Positions 12,341 to 22,565 of a DNA stretch of 64,000 nucleotides are shown here, in pieces. The notes under the pieces were generated by a model. It saw only the letters and a list, made by a program, of their open reading frames with translations, was not told where the DNA came from and made no database searches. This DNA is from Euleptes europaea (taxonomy: Eukaryota; Chordata; Lepidosauria; Squamata; Sphaerodactylidae). The position numbers and the translations under genes are program-made. How positions within the stretch are numbered: position 1 is the stretch's first letter; each line of letters begins with the position of its first letter. The stretch spans positions 69,079,524 through 69,143,523 of the forward strand of contig NC_079321.1 in NCBI RefSeq assembly GCF_029931775.1. Direction: 5' to 3'.

Positions 12341-12706
12341 TTGGTTCTTGTAGGTTATCCGGGCTGTGTGACCGCGGTCTTGGTCTTTTCTTTCCTGACG
12401 TTTCGCCAGCAGCTGTGGCCGGCGTCTGGTCAGCCCATTACCTTTGCTACTTTTTGCAGGACAAGGATTCAGCTCAAACCCATGATGACATATTACTCTT
12501 CCTACACACTTGATTCTGACGATATATTACTCTTCCTACACCCTTGACGCTGAGAGACACCGTCCTTCAGGGTGACTCCTCTGAAGACGCCGGCCACAGC
12601 TGCGGGCGAAACGTCAGGAAAGAAAACACCAAGGCCACGGTCACGCAGCCCGGATAACCTACGAGAACCGATGAACTCTGACCGGGAAAGCCTTCGACAA
12701 TATTTT
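12341..12706. mobile_element. Penelope-like (PLE) insertion 1, inverted-arm form
   Basis: The insertion is bounded by a 13-bp target duplication with one mismatch (ctacaggaatccg at 12328-12340; ctacaggagtccg at 12707-12719). Its two ends are inverted copies of each other over about 90 bp ('gtaggttatccgggctg' and complement; 'cctgacgtttcgcc' and complement). The right-hand arm contains a hammerhead-ribozyme core on the plus strand (12591-12612). Long and variable target duplications, inverted arms and hammerhead cores are features of Penelope-like retroelements. No reverse transcriptase or GIY-YIG domain is present in the 366 bp. Confidence 0.65.
12591..12612 (+). ncRNA. Hammerhead ribozyme core in PLE 1
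   Basis: CUGAAGA (CUGANGA consensus) at 12591-12597 is followed by a short GC-rich stem-loop-like segment and GAAAC at 12608-12612. These are the two invariant core blocks of hammerhead ribozymes. Helices I and III were not confirmed. The opposite arm has a related but altered core on the minus strand. Confidence 0.5.
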
Positions 12707-12766
12707 CTACAGGAGTCCGGATTACAGCCTACAGCTAAAACCTTCTTCCAGTGAAAGACTCTAGAT

Positions 12767-13053
12767 CACTGGTTCCCAACCAGGGGTCCGTGGACCCCCC
12801 GGGGTCCGCGAGAACTAAATTAAGGTCCGCGAAACAAAGTTATAAACCCATAATAAATTAATATTTTCAATTAAAAGTTCTCTATTATAAATATATATAT
12901 ATTCAAATATTATTCTAAGTTTAATGTTTAACGAACAGTTATGATTAAAGTTTATTTTCAAATTCTCGGAATTTTTATTTTGAACCTTGGGGCCCCTGCC
13001 CCGAGCCAAAAAGCCCTAGTGGTCCCTGGTCAAAAAAAGGTTGGGAACCCCTG
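12767..13053 (-). mobile_element. hAT-type MITE (287 bp), copy 1
   Basis: The ends are cactggttcccaacc and ggttgggaacccctg, which are inverted complements. The 8-bp target duplication is ctctagat / ctctcgat (12759-12766 and 13054-13061, one mismatch). A second copy of the same element lies inverted at 19061-19344. The right arm of the large inverted duplication carries the corresponding uninterrupted site near 14170-14185, so this insertion postdates the duplication. Confidence 0.9.
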
Positions 13054-13339
13054 CTCTCGATGGATTTACAATTTTGCCAGGCTCCATTCTTTTCTTTGGC
13101 TGCAATGAAACAGGATCCCTGGGGGACATCGGGGACCTAGAAGAACCCGCTCGCTATTGTCCGATCCAGTTGTTGCATTTTGTTGTGACCGCTTCTGGGA
13201 TGCGGGTTTGAGTTTAGGACTTGTGACCCAGACCCCCGCCTACCCGTATGGGTTTTTAAGCGTCACAAAGCACTCCAGGCGCCTGGGGGTGACCAAGGGG
13301 GCTCCTCCACCTCTCCCTACACTTCAGTTCATTGATGAT

Positions 13340-13885
13340 TTCCCCCGCACTCTGGCGGGCGGCCCCTTCCCCTTCCCCGCCCCCGCCGGGGGGAGGAGAC
13401 CCCGACGTCACAGGGGGAAGCCCCCCAAGCCCCGCCCCGCCTTCGGACCGTCCGCCCAGCCCAGCCCAGCCCTGCCTGTCCAGCCCAGCCCAGCCCAGCC
13501 AGCGCCGGAGCCGGGCGGGCGGCGGGAGACGCGGCGCCAGCCGGCCGGGGGAGAGGTGAGGACCGGGGCAGGGGGCGGGGGGCGGCGGGCTGGGGGGTCC
13601 CAAGAGGGGCGCTGGGCGGCGCTGGGGCGGGGGGCGCGCTCTGCACATGGCCAGAGGCATCCTTCCCCCCCCCCCCGGGGTCCGGGGAGAGGAGAGGGGA
13701 GCGCGGCGAGGGGTCGGTCCCGTCCCGGCGCGGAGCTCCGGCGCGGACGCCCCGCCGGGGGAGGAGGGCGCGGCGGGGACCCCCCCCCCGGGTCCTCCAG
13801 GCCCTCCGGCCGGGAGAGAGCCGCGGATCGCCCCCCCCTCCCCGAGCCCTGCTTTTCTGCGCCCCCGCCCCGGGTTTCCTAAAGA
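13340..13885 (+). promoter_or_regulatory. CpG island, candidate DSE promoter region
   Basis: This ~550-bp block is extremely G+C- and CpG-rich, with many GC-box-like ggggcggg/ccccgccc strings, repeated 'cccagcccagcc' units and no TATA box. It is the spacer between the two arms of the inverted duplication and the strongest CpG island in the window. It lies about 18.8 kb upstream of the first DSE coding exon on the same strand, which fits a vertebrate gene with a CpG-island promoter and a long first intron. The link to DSE is inferred from position only. Long overlapping frames on both strands here are composition artefacts. Confidence 0.5.
13430..13555 (+). other. Possible 5' untranslated exon with splice donor
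   Basis: Within the CpG island the string gggggagag|gtgagg provides a strong consensus donor at 13555/13556. If used, it would join to the acceptor before 32316 and give DSE a non-coding first exon. The 5' boundary given here is arbitrary. Transcript data would be needed to confirm it. Confidence 0.3.
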
Positions 13886-14187
13886 CATCCTCAATGAACT
13901 GAAGTGTATGGAGCGGTGGGGTGTCCCCCTTTCCCACTACCAGGCGCCTGGAGTGCTTGGTGACACTTAAAAACCCATACGGACAGGCGGGGGTCTGGGT
14001 CGTAGATCCTAAACTCAAATCCGCATCCAAGAAGCGGTAGCAACAAAATGCAACCACTGGAAACGCGCCGGGCAATGGCGAGCGGGTTCTTCTAGGTCCC
14101 CGATGTCCCCCAGGGATCCTATTTCACTGCAGCCAAAGAAAAGAGTGAAGCCTGGCAACACTGTAAGTCCATCGAGACTCTTTCACT

Positions 14188-14368
14188 GGCCATTTATTCA
14201 GGGAAGGTTTTGCCTTGGAGTTGCCACTCTTGAGATGCACTTTTTCCCCATCCCTGTTCTCAAAACTCAACAATAAGCCGCCCTGCAGAGTGTTGAGAAT
14301 TCAGATGGGGGAAATGTGCTTCTAGAGAGTGACAAATCCAATGCACAACCTTCCATGGATAAATGGCC
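14188..14368. mobile_element. Palindromic MITE, family B, in right arm only
   Basis: The ends are ggccatttatt and ataaatggcc. The interior pairs 'ccatccctgttctcaaaact' with 'gttgagaattcagatggggg', as in the copy at 38463-38645. The equivalent place in the left arm (about 12749-12756) is uninterrupted. The short cagtg seen at both edges may be the target duplication. Confidence 0.7.
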
Positions 14369-14680
14369 ACACTGAGACGGAAGAAGGTTTTAGCTGCAGG
14401 CTGTAATCCGGACTCTTATAGGTTTCTTGGAAGCTCCTGCACTAGCAGGCGGTTGTTCACGCCAGGGTTGGCGCACTCTGTAGGATATGGTACCGTCACC
14501 GTTCCGTTGCGCGTGCTGGAACGCCGAGGTGCAACACAGAGGCAATCGTTTTGAGTGGATTTTATGTAGGAAATGCAGTAGCATCGGGAACCCAAATCAG
14601 AGGGCCCGTGGCGGACGGGCCAGGGGGTCCGTCCGCTTGCCCAATGGCCGGGGTGGCCCTGATGAAACGTGGCTGTCAAG

Positions 14681-14878
14681 TCAAGTGCCGTCAAGTCACA
14701 GCCGACTTATGACGACCCCTTTGGGGCTTTTCATGGCAGAGGTGGTTTGCCAGGGCCTTCCTCTGCACAGCAACCCTGGACTTCCTTGGTGGTCTCCCAT
14801 CCCAATACGAACCAGGGCTGACCCTGCTTAGCTTCCGAGATAGGACGAGATCGGGCTAGCCTGGGCCATCCAGGTCAG
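14681..14878 (-). repeat. 5S-rRNA-derived SINE in right arm
   Basis: On the minus strand: 5S-like 'ggaagctaagcagggtcag', 'gatgggagaccacc' and the tail 'ataagtcggctgtgacttga'. It is the mirror partner of 11865-12065. Confidence 0.88.
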
Positions 14879-15128
14879 TGCCCTGGTGAAGTGGGCCCCC
14901 CCTGAAATATTAGACAATAGGTTGAAAATGTTAATAACATTTTAGTAGCTTGAAAGTAGAAGTTCCAGTACGATTACTGCATGCAACTAAAGTTTTAATT
15001 GTACCTTTTCTCCACTTATATATATTTTTTGGAAACTTTTATTTATTTCTTATAAAAATTAAACAATAGCCTTATAGTTATGGGTGGACCCCCTTTGTCT
15101 CCTGGCAACCAATATTTTTAGACCCAGG

Positions 15129-15974
15129 CTGCCGCTGACAAGAACTTCACAAGTTCCTTGAGTAACATCCATCGGAGAGATGGAAAGGAGAGATCTGTGG
15201 TTCGCTGGCCCCCTTCTTTTCTAGGCCCCCTCCCCGGTGACCAGAGTCTTTCATCAATAATATCGGGGACCCTAATGAGACGGCGAGGGTGCGGGGAGGA
15301 TGTAGTGACCAGTCTCCTGGCTTTGTGCCTGGCGTCTCCATCACTATTCAACAGAGTTTAGCGGCAGCCTCCGTTCCCTTTCGATTGCGCCTTCGATCTC
15401 CGGCTAGCTGAAGTCTTCTGCCTTCTCCCTCACCAGTTAACTCCTGCTGACCTGAAATAACAGGCTGTTCCTTGTGAAGTTTGGAAACTTGAAGATGCTG
15501 AAGCTCTTGCTTTTGTTCTTGGGATGCGTGAGGCACTCCTGGCTTTATGTGAAAAATCCAAAGGTGAACTCCCACCTGACAATCAAACCACAAAGGATGC
15601 TCTGTAAAGCTTCATCCGGTCATGGGTATTTCGACCGTTTTTAAACTAATGATGCTAATAAGTACCTTAGATCTGCTTTGTGCCACACTTGAATGTAGAG
15701 TTAATCTGGGCTGGCCCACAGAAATGAATTAAATGTGCTTTCTAGCCTGTGGATGTAAGTTTTGCATTAAAAACCCCTTGCAGCCTATCTCAGGCTTGTC
15801 TGTCAATTGCTGTGTGGTGACCTGAAAGACACCCAGCTGGCCCGTCCTATTGGAGGTGTTTGTTGGATCTGTTCCCAATTGCATTCAGTTCTTCTGATTC
15901 TGTACTAGTCACAGAATGCAAACTGACCAGTTACTTCTAAGTGCTCATGTACATGGCAGCAGGGTGATTCCATT
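15129..15974. other. Unannotated stretch after the inverted duplication
   Basis: Unique-looking sequence with no recognised repeat. It contains the small frame reported separately at 15495-15644. Confidence 0.4.
15495..15644 (+). CDS. Small ORF with signal-peptide-like start (unconfirmed)
   Basis: The frame has 49 codons beginning MLKLLLLFLGCVRHSW, a positively charged start followed by a run of Leu/Phe like a secretion signal, and ending YFDRF. Nothing in it matches a family I know. There is no obvious promoter or polyadenylation site next to it. It lies in the putative first intron of DSE on the same strand. A chance frame is the most likely explanation; it is recorded because the N-terminus is unusual. 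Confidence 0.15.
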   Translation: MLKLLLLFLGCVRHSWLYVKNPKVNSHLTIKPQRMLCKASSGHGYFDRF

Positions 15975-16150
15975 CATTTACTAAACATACATCATTCTCC
16001 CCTCCATATTATTCACTCAACAACCCCATGAGTGAGGCTGGGCTGAGAGAGAATGACCGGCCCATGATCACCCAGTAAGTTTCATGAGTTGGAATTTGAA
16101 CCTGGGTCTCTGTAGTCCCAGTCCAACACTAACCACTATAACTCGCTGGG
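15975..16150 (-). repeat. tRNA-derived SINE with CR1/L2-like tail, diverged
   Basis: On the minus strand, 'cccagcgagttatagtggtt' (A-box-like head), 'acccaggttcaaattcc' (B box) and the 'cccagcctcactcatggggt'-like middle follow the order of the family seen at 59770-60000. Confidence 0.6.
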
Positions 16151-17797
16151 TGCATAAACATTGGCTACATGAACAAAAGGATGTTGAAACTCTTTTGAAG
16201 GAGGGCATAATTTGACCACTTTTGAGTACATATCCTTAACTTTTTGAGCTCAGTTTCATGTGCCATTTTAAACTCTTTTGAGCTTCTCTTTCATTGTTGA
16301 GCATGTGTGCTAGACAGAAATACAGATTTTAAGTGTGCTTGTATCGATTTTTAAATCAGTTGAAGATCATGCAGGAAGACATATTTTACTGTAACGCTTC
16401 AACCTTCCTAGAATTTTTGTGTCACCTATCAGTGGAAGTGTCTTCTGTGTGTCCTTTCTTATTTGCAAATGGCTTTCTTCCCCATGTGAAAGTCTGCCAT
16501 CACTGCTAACAGGAAATGTATATTAAAATATCAGAAACTAATGCCACCATGTTTTCTGCCTCCAGTAGATACCATTGCAACAATTAGTTTGCAGAGCTGT
16601 TTGGGATGGAAAGCAGGGAGAGGAGATGGGGAAAAACAGTACACATTCAGCAAAGCAAAAGGAGCGCATCATGTTTCTCTGATGTTCACTTGGCTTCTGA
16701 GGATATTTCCCACACATACAACATGTAGTTGGAACTTTATTGTTAGTTGTCTGCATTCTTTTCCCTTTCTCCTCCTTCTGTGTCCCCAATCTTCCAAGCC
16801 CTTCAATGATTTTTCTGTTTGTTTAAAAGCCTATATATGTACCATTAGACTGCATAGCAATATCTAAATGGTTTTCAAAGAGGAAAACTGTACAAAGCAC
16901 TGTAGGTGTGAGATTGCCTTGTATATTGCTTTGCACTGGTGGAGACAGAGGGTGCTCAGGCAGGTAATGCCTAAAGCTGCGGGTGCATACTGAATTATGG
17001 ATCTGCATCTACTCACGGGGCACTATGGGTCAGCATCTGGGATAGGCAAGTGGAGGAATGTCTTCTCCCACACTAGCTTTGGCAGGTATGAAACCGGGCA
17101 AAGCATAACTTTGGGAATGGTAGCAGTGTAAATTAATGGAAGTTGGGGAGATTCCCAAGTGATAATGCAGAGTGTTTTAAAATACATGTGTGGTTTCAGC
17201 TTTGGTTTATACTATATCATGTTTATAATAAAAAGAATTCGTTACTTAGCTTCCTGTTCTCTGAGCTTCTTCCAATTTGTGACTTAACAGTCTGTGCATT
17301 GGGATGCAGGCATTGTTGTATGATGTCCTGAATTTATTCTGCCCCAACTCAACATATTGACTTCACAAGCTCTCTTATCAGAGTCATGTGATGCCATAAA
17401 CTCCATTGTCAAAATATAAGAAAAATACGAAGAATATGAGCAGAGAAAGGAATTAAAGAAGGGGGTTCAAATAGCCAGTTCCTTCGCAATTAAGCAGAAG
17501 CAAGCATTTCAGATCTTAAGGCTTGAGCACTGCTTGCCACTTTCTAGGCTGGCACTGAATACTGCAGGAAAGAGAAGGAGAGAACCCTAGTGATAAAGGT
17601 ATGCACAAACTGGGAAGCTCAAAATTTTAGATCTGCCCCTAAGAATGTCAAGCCTTTGGGTGTGGCCTTTGATAGGTAAGTTGACTTAAATCTTTCTCTC
17701 CATCCTAACTAAAGTTTTTGTTTCTTAGGATTGTTTGATTCATAAGACTAGATAATCTTCAGATATGGGTTTGTAGAGATACATTGTGTGTGTGTGT
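16151..17797. other. Unannotated intronic or intergenic stretch
   Basis: No gene or repeat recognised. The sequence is AT-rich with scattered short frames. A (TG)n run at about 17785-17798 directly precedes the next SINE. Confidence 0.45.
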
Positions 17798-17992
17798 GTA
17801 AAGTGCCTTCAAGTCGCAGCCGACTTATGGCGACCCCCTTTTGGGGGTTTTCATGGCAAGAGAGTAACAGAGGAGGTTTGCCAGGGCCTTCCTCTGTGTA
17901 GCAACCCTGGTCTTCCTTGGCGGTCTCCCATCCAAATACTAACCAGGGCTGACCCTGCTTAGCTTCTGAGATCCTGGGCCATCCAGGTCAGG
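17798..17992 (-). repeat. 5S-rRNA-derived SINE
   Basis: On the minus strand: 'gatctcagaagctaagcagg', 'ggatgggagacc' and the tail 'ataagtcggctgcgacttga', ending in a (TG)n/(CA)n run. The 5S head is slightly shortened. Confidence 0.88.
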
Positions 17993-18144
17993 GCAGAGAT
18001 ACATTAGAGTATCAGAATTAGTGATATTTAAATGTTGAATTTGTTTGCAGTGTGTTATGTGCATAGTTACTGGGAACAGTATAGAGAAAATTGTAGTATG
18101 TTAAGACCACTTAAGTGCCTAGAGTTTCGATCCCAGGTACACTA

Positions 18145-18665
18145 ACAACCTATTCCTGAGCTGTCAGCAGCCGGGGACGGCAGGGAGGAGGCGCTGCTGC
18201 GGCGCCTCCTAACCCATTTCCCAGGTGCCAAAAGCTCGAAAAAAGCCTTTTAAAGGCTTTTAAAATTTTAGATGGGGCTTTTCGCTCCATAGAGAACAGC
18301 GAGGCTGTGCCTGCTAAAAAGCAGGTACAGCATCACCATTCTCGCTGCTGGTGTGCTGGGCTGAAAGAGGACAGGCAGTCCTAAAGGCAGTCCTAAAGGC
18401 AGTCCTCCCCCCACACCACGGGAATGACGCCGGGACGCCCCCTGGAATGCCGGCGGGGGACTTCATGCCGGTGGGATGCCCCGTTGGCATCCTGGGGTGG
18501 CGGTGCTGCGGCAGCACTGTGAGACTGGTGTCGTGGCCTCCCCGCCAGCGTTGGGGCCACTTACAGTAACATAAGTAGCCCGGACGCCGGCGTGGGGGCC
18601 CTCAATGCCGGCGCAGACCCTTCCTGGCCTCCTGAGGACTTTCGTCCTCAGAAGTCAGGAATGCG
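18145..18665 (+). repeat. GC-rich dispersed repeat, copy 2
   Basis: It begins 'acaacctattcctgagctg', like the element at 895. It contains a threefold tandem 'aaaggcagtcct'-type unit (about 18376-18410), several 'atgccgg' motifs and mirror-like GC blocks. I read it as a dispersed squamate repeat, not a host CpG island, because it shares its start with the copy at 895. The family is unknown to me. Confidence 0.4.
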
Positions 18666-19060
18666 CTATAACTTGAATAAAACTATATATTTAGAGAATT
18701 ACTGCTGAATAAATTTTGTAGAATTGGGCTCTAAGTTACATTGATTTCAAGGAGAGTTAGGCATGCCTTTCTCTGGGTTGCTCTTTGTTCCTTTGTGGCT
18801 TTCATTTCTGCTCTGTCAATTTCTGCCAATTCCCAGTTCTTGCTGCAGACTCCCCTTCCTCAGGGTCCCCAGTCCTCCAGGGACATCATTTCTTAGAGAT
18901 AAGTGGGCTGCAGTGGGAGTTCTGTCCTAGGAGTTCAGTTCCCAGTTGTTCAGGGAGCTCAACTTGGATCAGGACTGTAGTGTGTGTGGAAGAACAGGAT
19001 TAAGCCTCATGATTTGCTGACGTGCAGCAACCCAGGGAGTTGATAATTGTCCTGTTAGTG

Positions 19061-19344
19061 CAGTGGTTCCCAACCTTTTTTTTGACCAGGGACCACTAGG
19101 ACTTTTTTGCTCGGTGCAGGGACCCCAAGGTTCAAAATAAAAATTCTGAGAATTTGAAAATAAACTTTAATCATAACTGTTAGTTAAACATTAAACTTAG
19201 AATAATATTTGAATATATTTTTATAATAGAGAACTTTTAATTGAAAATATTAATTTATTATGGGTTTATAACTTTGTTTCGTGGACCTTAATTTAGTTCT
19301 CGTGGACCCCTGGGGGTCCACGGACCCCCGGTTGGGAACCAGTG
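19061..19344 (+). mobile_element. hAT-type MITE (284 bp), copy 2
   Basis: The ends are cagtggttcccaacc and ggttgggaaccagtg, with a perfect 8-bp target duplication tgttagtg (19053-19060 and 19345-19352). The interior matches 12767-13053 in the opposite orientation. Confidence 0.93.
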
Positions 19345-19352
19345 TGTTAGTG

Positions 19353-20629
19353 AAACTGCTGGGTATCCCCAGCTGGGCCGCTGGTAGCCCCTGGGACCAT
19401 TTCAGGTTAGGAAAATGGCAGAGTGGGAAAAGCTTAAGCCTTGCTCCTCTGCAGACTCTGTCCGAATTGGGCTTCCACCTCCCTCAGAATTGAATTCCCA
19501 GCATAGAACTCCTGAGGTTGATGTATAAATCGGCCTTTACTGGTGCCAGAGTGAATAAGGCTTGAGTGGAATTTTTAATAAGATGTCCCATCTCCACCAG
19601 TAGAAATTATATCCAGGAATCAATCTCATCTCAAGAGTTGCATATGGCAGTGTTTACAGTTGTAGCTGACCACACCTCATCTACCTTTTCCCCGTCAGTA
19701 CACCAAAGGCCTTGGTGCTCCAATCACCTATGCTTTCTTTGCCCCACTTCAGACAGATGGAAAACTGAGCAGCTGGATTGTTGAAGACCTCAGTTGGAAG
19801 TCCTGTGCTACAGGAAATAAGATTTACTTGTCCTTCTCCTTTATGTTGCATTAATTAAAGGAAGTTAGAAATGCAGAGTACTGCAAAAAAAGTAGAAGCA
19901 CATCCTTCTCTTTGAAGTTGAGAAATTAAACTATACTAATGATTTCCAAAAACAGAGTATCCTATCTGTTTTTGAGAATATAGCCTAGCATGCACATCAG
20001 TATAACAGAAAATAATGTACTGTTGTTTTAATGTACAATTCCTTTACCATACTGTTTTCTCAACCATTGAATAAACACCAAAAGTTATAGAGCGGAAGCT
20101 TGCTTTGACTATATGACTGTTTGTCTGAAATCTTGCTTAAATACTGCTGCCTTTCAGAGGTGGGCAATTGGAAACCTGACTTTTATTCTGCTTTTAAAAA
20201 TTAATTATTGTAGTTTTATGAAATGCTGACTATTTTGAGTGCCTATATCTAATACATACTTCTTAAACCATTTAGATGGTATGTGCTGAGTGAAGAAGTC
20301 ATCATAAATATCTTAAAAGTTGTGGGATTTTCTGTTTTTTGCTTATGAAAGCTGGGGAAAAAATCTTTAATTTTTTATTAGGTGAGAATATGCCATATAA
20401 TGCATTAGGTTGCAGGCTGTGCACTATGAAAAGATTAGTCCAGTTATGTAAGTTAATAAGGTTTGCTTAAAAATAAGTATATTTGTACATCTATTGGCCT
20501 TTGTGTATGTGTAAAAAACACACCCCTCTATTTACTTTTATTCCAGGTAACTATCTATATGGTCAAGACTTTTTGTTAGAATGCCTTTAGGATTATTAAT
20601 ATAAAAACAACTTTTTAAAGCACAATGGG
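19353..20629. other. Unannotated stretch
   Basis: No gene recognised. AT-rich, with no clear repeat boundary. Confidence 0.45.
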
Positions 20630-20760
20630 TAGCCATGTTAGTCTGTCACCAGCAGTAGAAAAGAGCAGGAGTCCAGGAGCACCTTAAAGACTAACAAAAT
20701 TTCTGGCAGGGGATGAGCTTTCGTGAGCCACAGCTCACTTCTTCAGATACAGCTAGAAGC
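20630..20760 (+). repeat. Dispersed repeat 'caccttaaagactaac' family, copy 1
   Basis: It contains 'gtagccatgttagtctgt', 'agcaccttaaagactaac', 'gatgagctttcgtgagcc' and 'cacttcttcagatacag'. Diverged copies lie at 24555-24730 and 52885-53080. This phrase set is common in reptile genomes; I do not assign it to a class. Confidence 0.6.
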
Positions 20761-20960
20761 AGTGATCCACGGATGATCAGCCACAAGCGCTACAGGGCAA
20801 TGACCATGTTCATTTTCCTAGAACATGGGGCTGTTGCCACATTGGGGATTGGTGCTCAGAAGAACCACAGGTGACTTGTCAAAGAGCCGCCTGCCACTCT
20901 TGAGCCCCTCAGTGTGTATCACTGCTGTAAAAATTCTAAGTGGAAAATGTTATTCATCGC

Positions 20961-21030
20961 TTTTATTTATTTATTTCGCTTTTATTTATTTATATCTTAT
21001 TTATTTATTTATTTATTTATTTATTTTATA
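20961..21030 (+). repeat. (TTTA)n microsatellite
   Basis: Repeated ttta units, interrupted once or twice in the first half. Confidence 0.95.
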
Positions 21031-21992
21031 ATGGGTGTTTGTTGTTTGTGAAAACTGATTCTTTTGTCCTCATCACAAAGGCCCTAAGTGTGTGTTCCTG
21101 GTTCTTTAGGCACAGGGCTAGAGTGATGTATCACTTAATTGTGTTTCTTGATACATAAGATTGCTGTTCTTCATCTTGGTCCAGTATACCCCTTGTGCTT
21201 TCTTATGATTGGTTGTAGCACTGGCCGGAATAATATCAGCCATTGTGGCTGTGAGGTTGGAGAGGGAAGATAGTTCCATTCTCCAGGTATCTCCATTAAC
21301 TTCCAACAGGAATGCTGCCTTTTTTGAAGCTGTAGAATTAGGACCTCATGTGGAGCAAAATTTGGCCCTTAGTGAGTATGGAGTTCTTCCAATGAATTTT
21401 CAGTTCTCCTTTGCCATGCCACCAACTCCACCAGTTTCCCATTACACTGGTAGAGCCCTACCAGCATATCAGTTAGGGTGGCAATATTCCATCTTGTTTC
21501 CCATGCTGTTTAATATCTGCATGAAACCACTGGGAGAAGGTGATCTAGAGACAGACAACACTTTTTCCTTGTCAGCAGAGTCAGATACATTCTGAATAGG
21601 TGTCTGGAGATGGCAGTTTAGGACATGATGAGTGCTCATTCTAGACAAGGCTGAAGTTCTGGCGGCTGATCAGACCAATCAAGGGAGCGAAGGATTGATG
21701 TCTTCTGCACCCCTAAAGGAGCAGCTTCAGGCTTGGAGGTGCTGTTAAATATATGCCTGTGGATAGATGGTATCAACTATGGCATATAGTAACTTTGAGC
21801 AACTTGGTTGCCAACTGCTGCCCTTCCTGGTAAAACAGGATTTGGTCCGAGTAATCCGTGCTTTGGATCCATGTAGGATAAAGTACTGTAATGTGCTCTG
21901 CATGGGGCTGCCCCTGGAGACTGGAAATTTGTTCAAAATGCAGCAGCAAAACTGCCAGCTGGGGCAGATTATAGAGAAAATAATTTAGAAGA

Positions 21993-22565
21993 ATAGAATT
22001 ATAGAGTTGGGAGGAACTGTCAGGATCAGGCGTCTGTCCCTAGCATCCCATAAGCAAACTCATCCAGGCTGGTAGCTCGGAAGCAGTAATACTTTATTAG
22101 GAGCAAAAAGACAGATTAAAGGACTGACTGCCTACAGGCAGGTAAGGCTAGTAATGGTGAACACAGGCAGGTTACATGCTTAAGACACTACGGACTGAAA
22201 AGGTAAACATTGCTAGGCAACCCTGAGATAAGCGGTTCCCAGGAAGACAGACTAAACATTACCACAGCTGCAGAAAATAGGATGAGCGAAACTGTACACA
22301 GACGTTCATAGGCATGAGTACCAAGGACTTGATGTGTAGCCAGAACCTGGCCTAACTCATGTCAAGAGCCTTTACTCCAGCTAAAAGGCAAAGGCCTGAC
22401 AGGGACCACCAGGGTCATCTAGTCCAACCCCCTGCACAATACTGGAAATTCACAACTACCTGCCCCCCACACTCCCAGTGACCCCTACTCCATGACCAGA
22501 AGATGGCCAAGATGGCCTCCCTCTCATGACCTGCCATAGGCCATAGAATCAGCAACTTACTAGTA
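21993..22565 (+). mobile_element. CR1 LINE 3' end, split by an LTR
   Basis: 'tagaattatagagttggga' at the left and 'ggtcatctagtccaacccc', 'ggaaattcacaactacctgc' and 'agaagatggccaagatggcc' at the right are the sauropsid CR1 3' region. The two parts are separated by the solo LTR at 22019-22401. The CR1 itself sits inside the L2 fragment. Confidence 0.75.
22019..22401 (-). mobile_element. Probable solo LTR
   Basis: A 383-bp insertion begins TGTCAGG and ends CCTGACA (TG...CA ends forming a short inverted repeat). It interrupts a CR1 whose two halves match on either side. An actttatt string suggests a polyadenylation signal on the minus strand. No internal region is present, so this is an LTR left after loss of the element body. 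The family is not determined. Confidence 0.6.

Larger units (their letters stand above)
11613..13339 (+). repeat. Left arm of a large inverted duplication
   Basis: From about 11613 ('actgggtctaaaaatattgg') to 13339, this arm is the reverse complement of 13886-15128 at roughly 90% identity by eye, once later insertions are skipped. Shared landmarks in mirror order are the AT-rich outer part, a 5S SINE, a unique GC-rich part with 'gatttgggttcccgatgc', and an inner part with 'tacacttcagttcattga'. The left arm alone carries a PLE (12341-12706) and a hAT MITE (12767-13053). Both arms point at the CpG island between them. Confidence 0.85.
13886..15128 (-). repeat. Right arm of the large inverted duplication
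   Basis: This arm is the mirror image of 11613-13339: 'tcaatgaactgaagtgta' at the inner end, 'gcatcgggaacccaaatc' in the middle and 'ccaatatttttagaccca' at the outer end. It lacks the PLE and the hAT MITE present in the left arm, and instead carries a family-B MITE at 14188-14368. Divergence between the arms (roughly one base in ten) argues against a recent assembly artefact. Confidence 0.85.

Noticed and set aside
13157-14075. Long overlapping reading frames on both strands (up to about 248 codons) in the CpG island
   Set aside because: They are Pro/Gly/Arg/Ala-rich, occur in several frames at once and span the inverted-repeat junctions. They are explained by GC composition.
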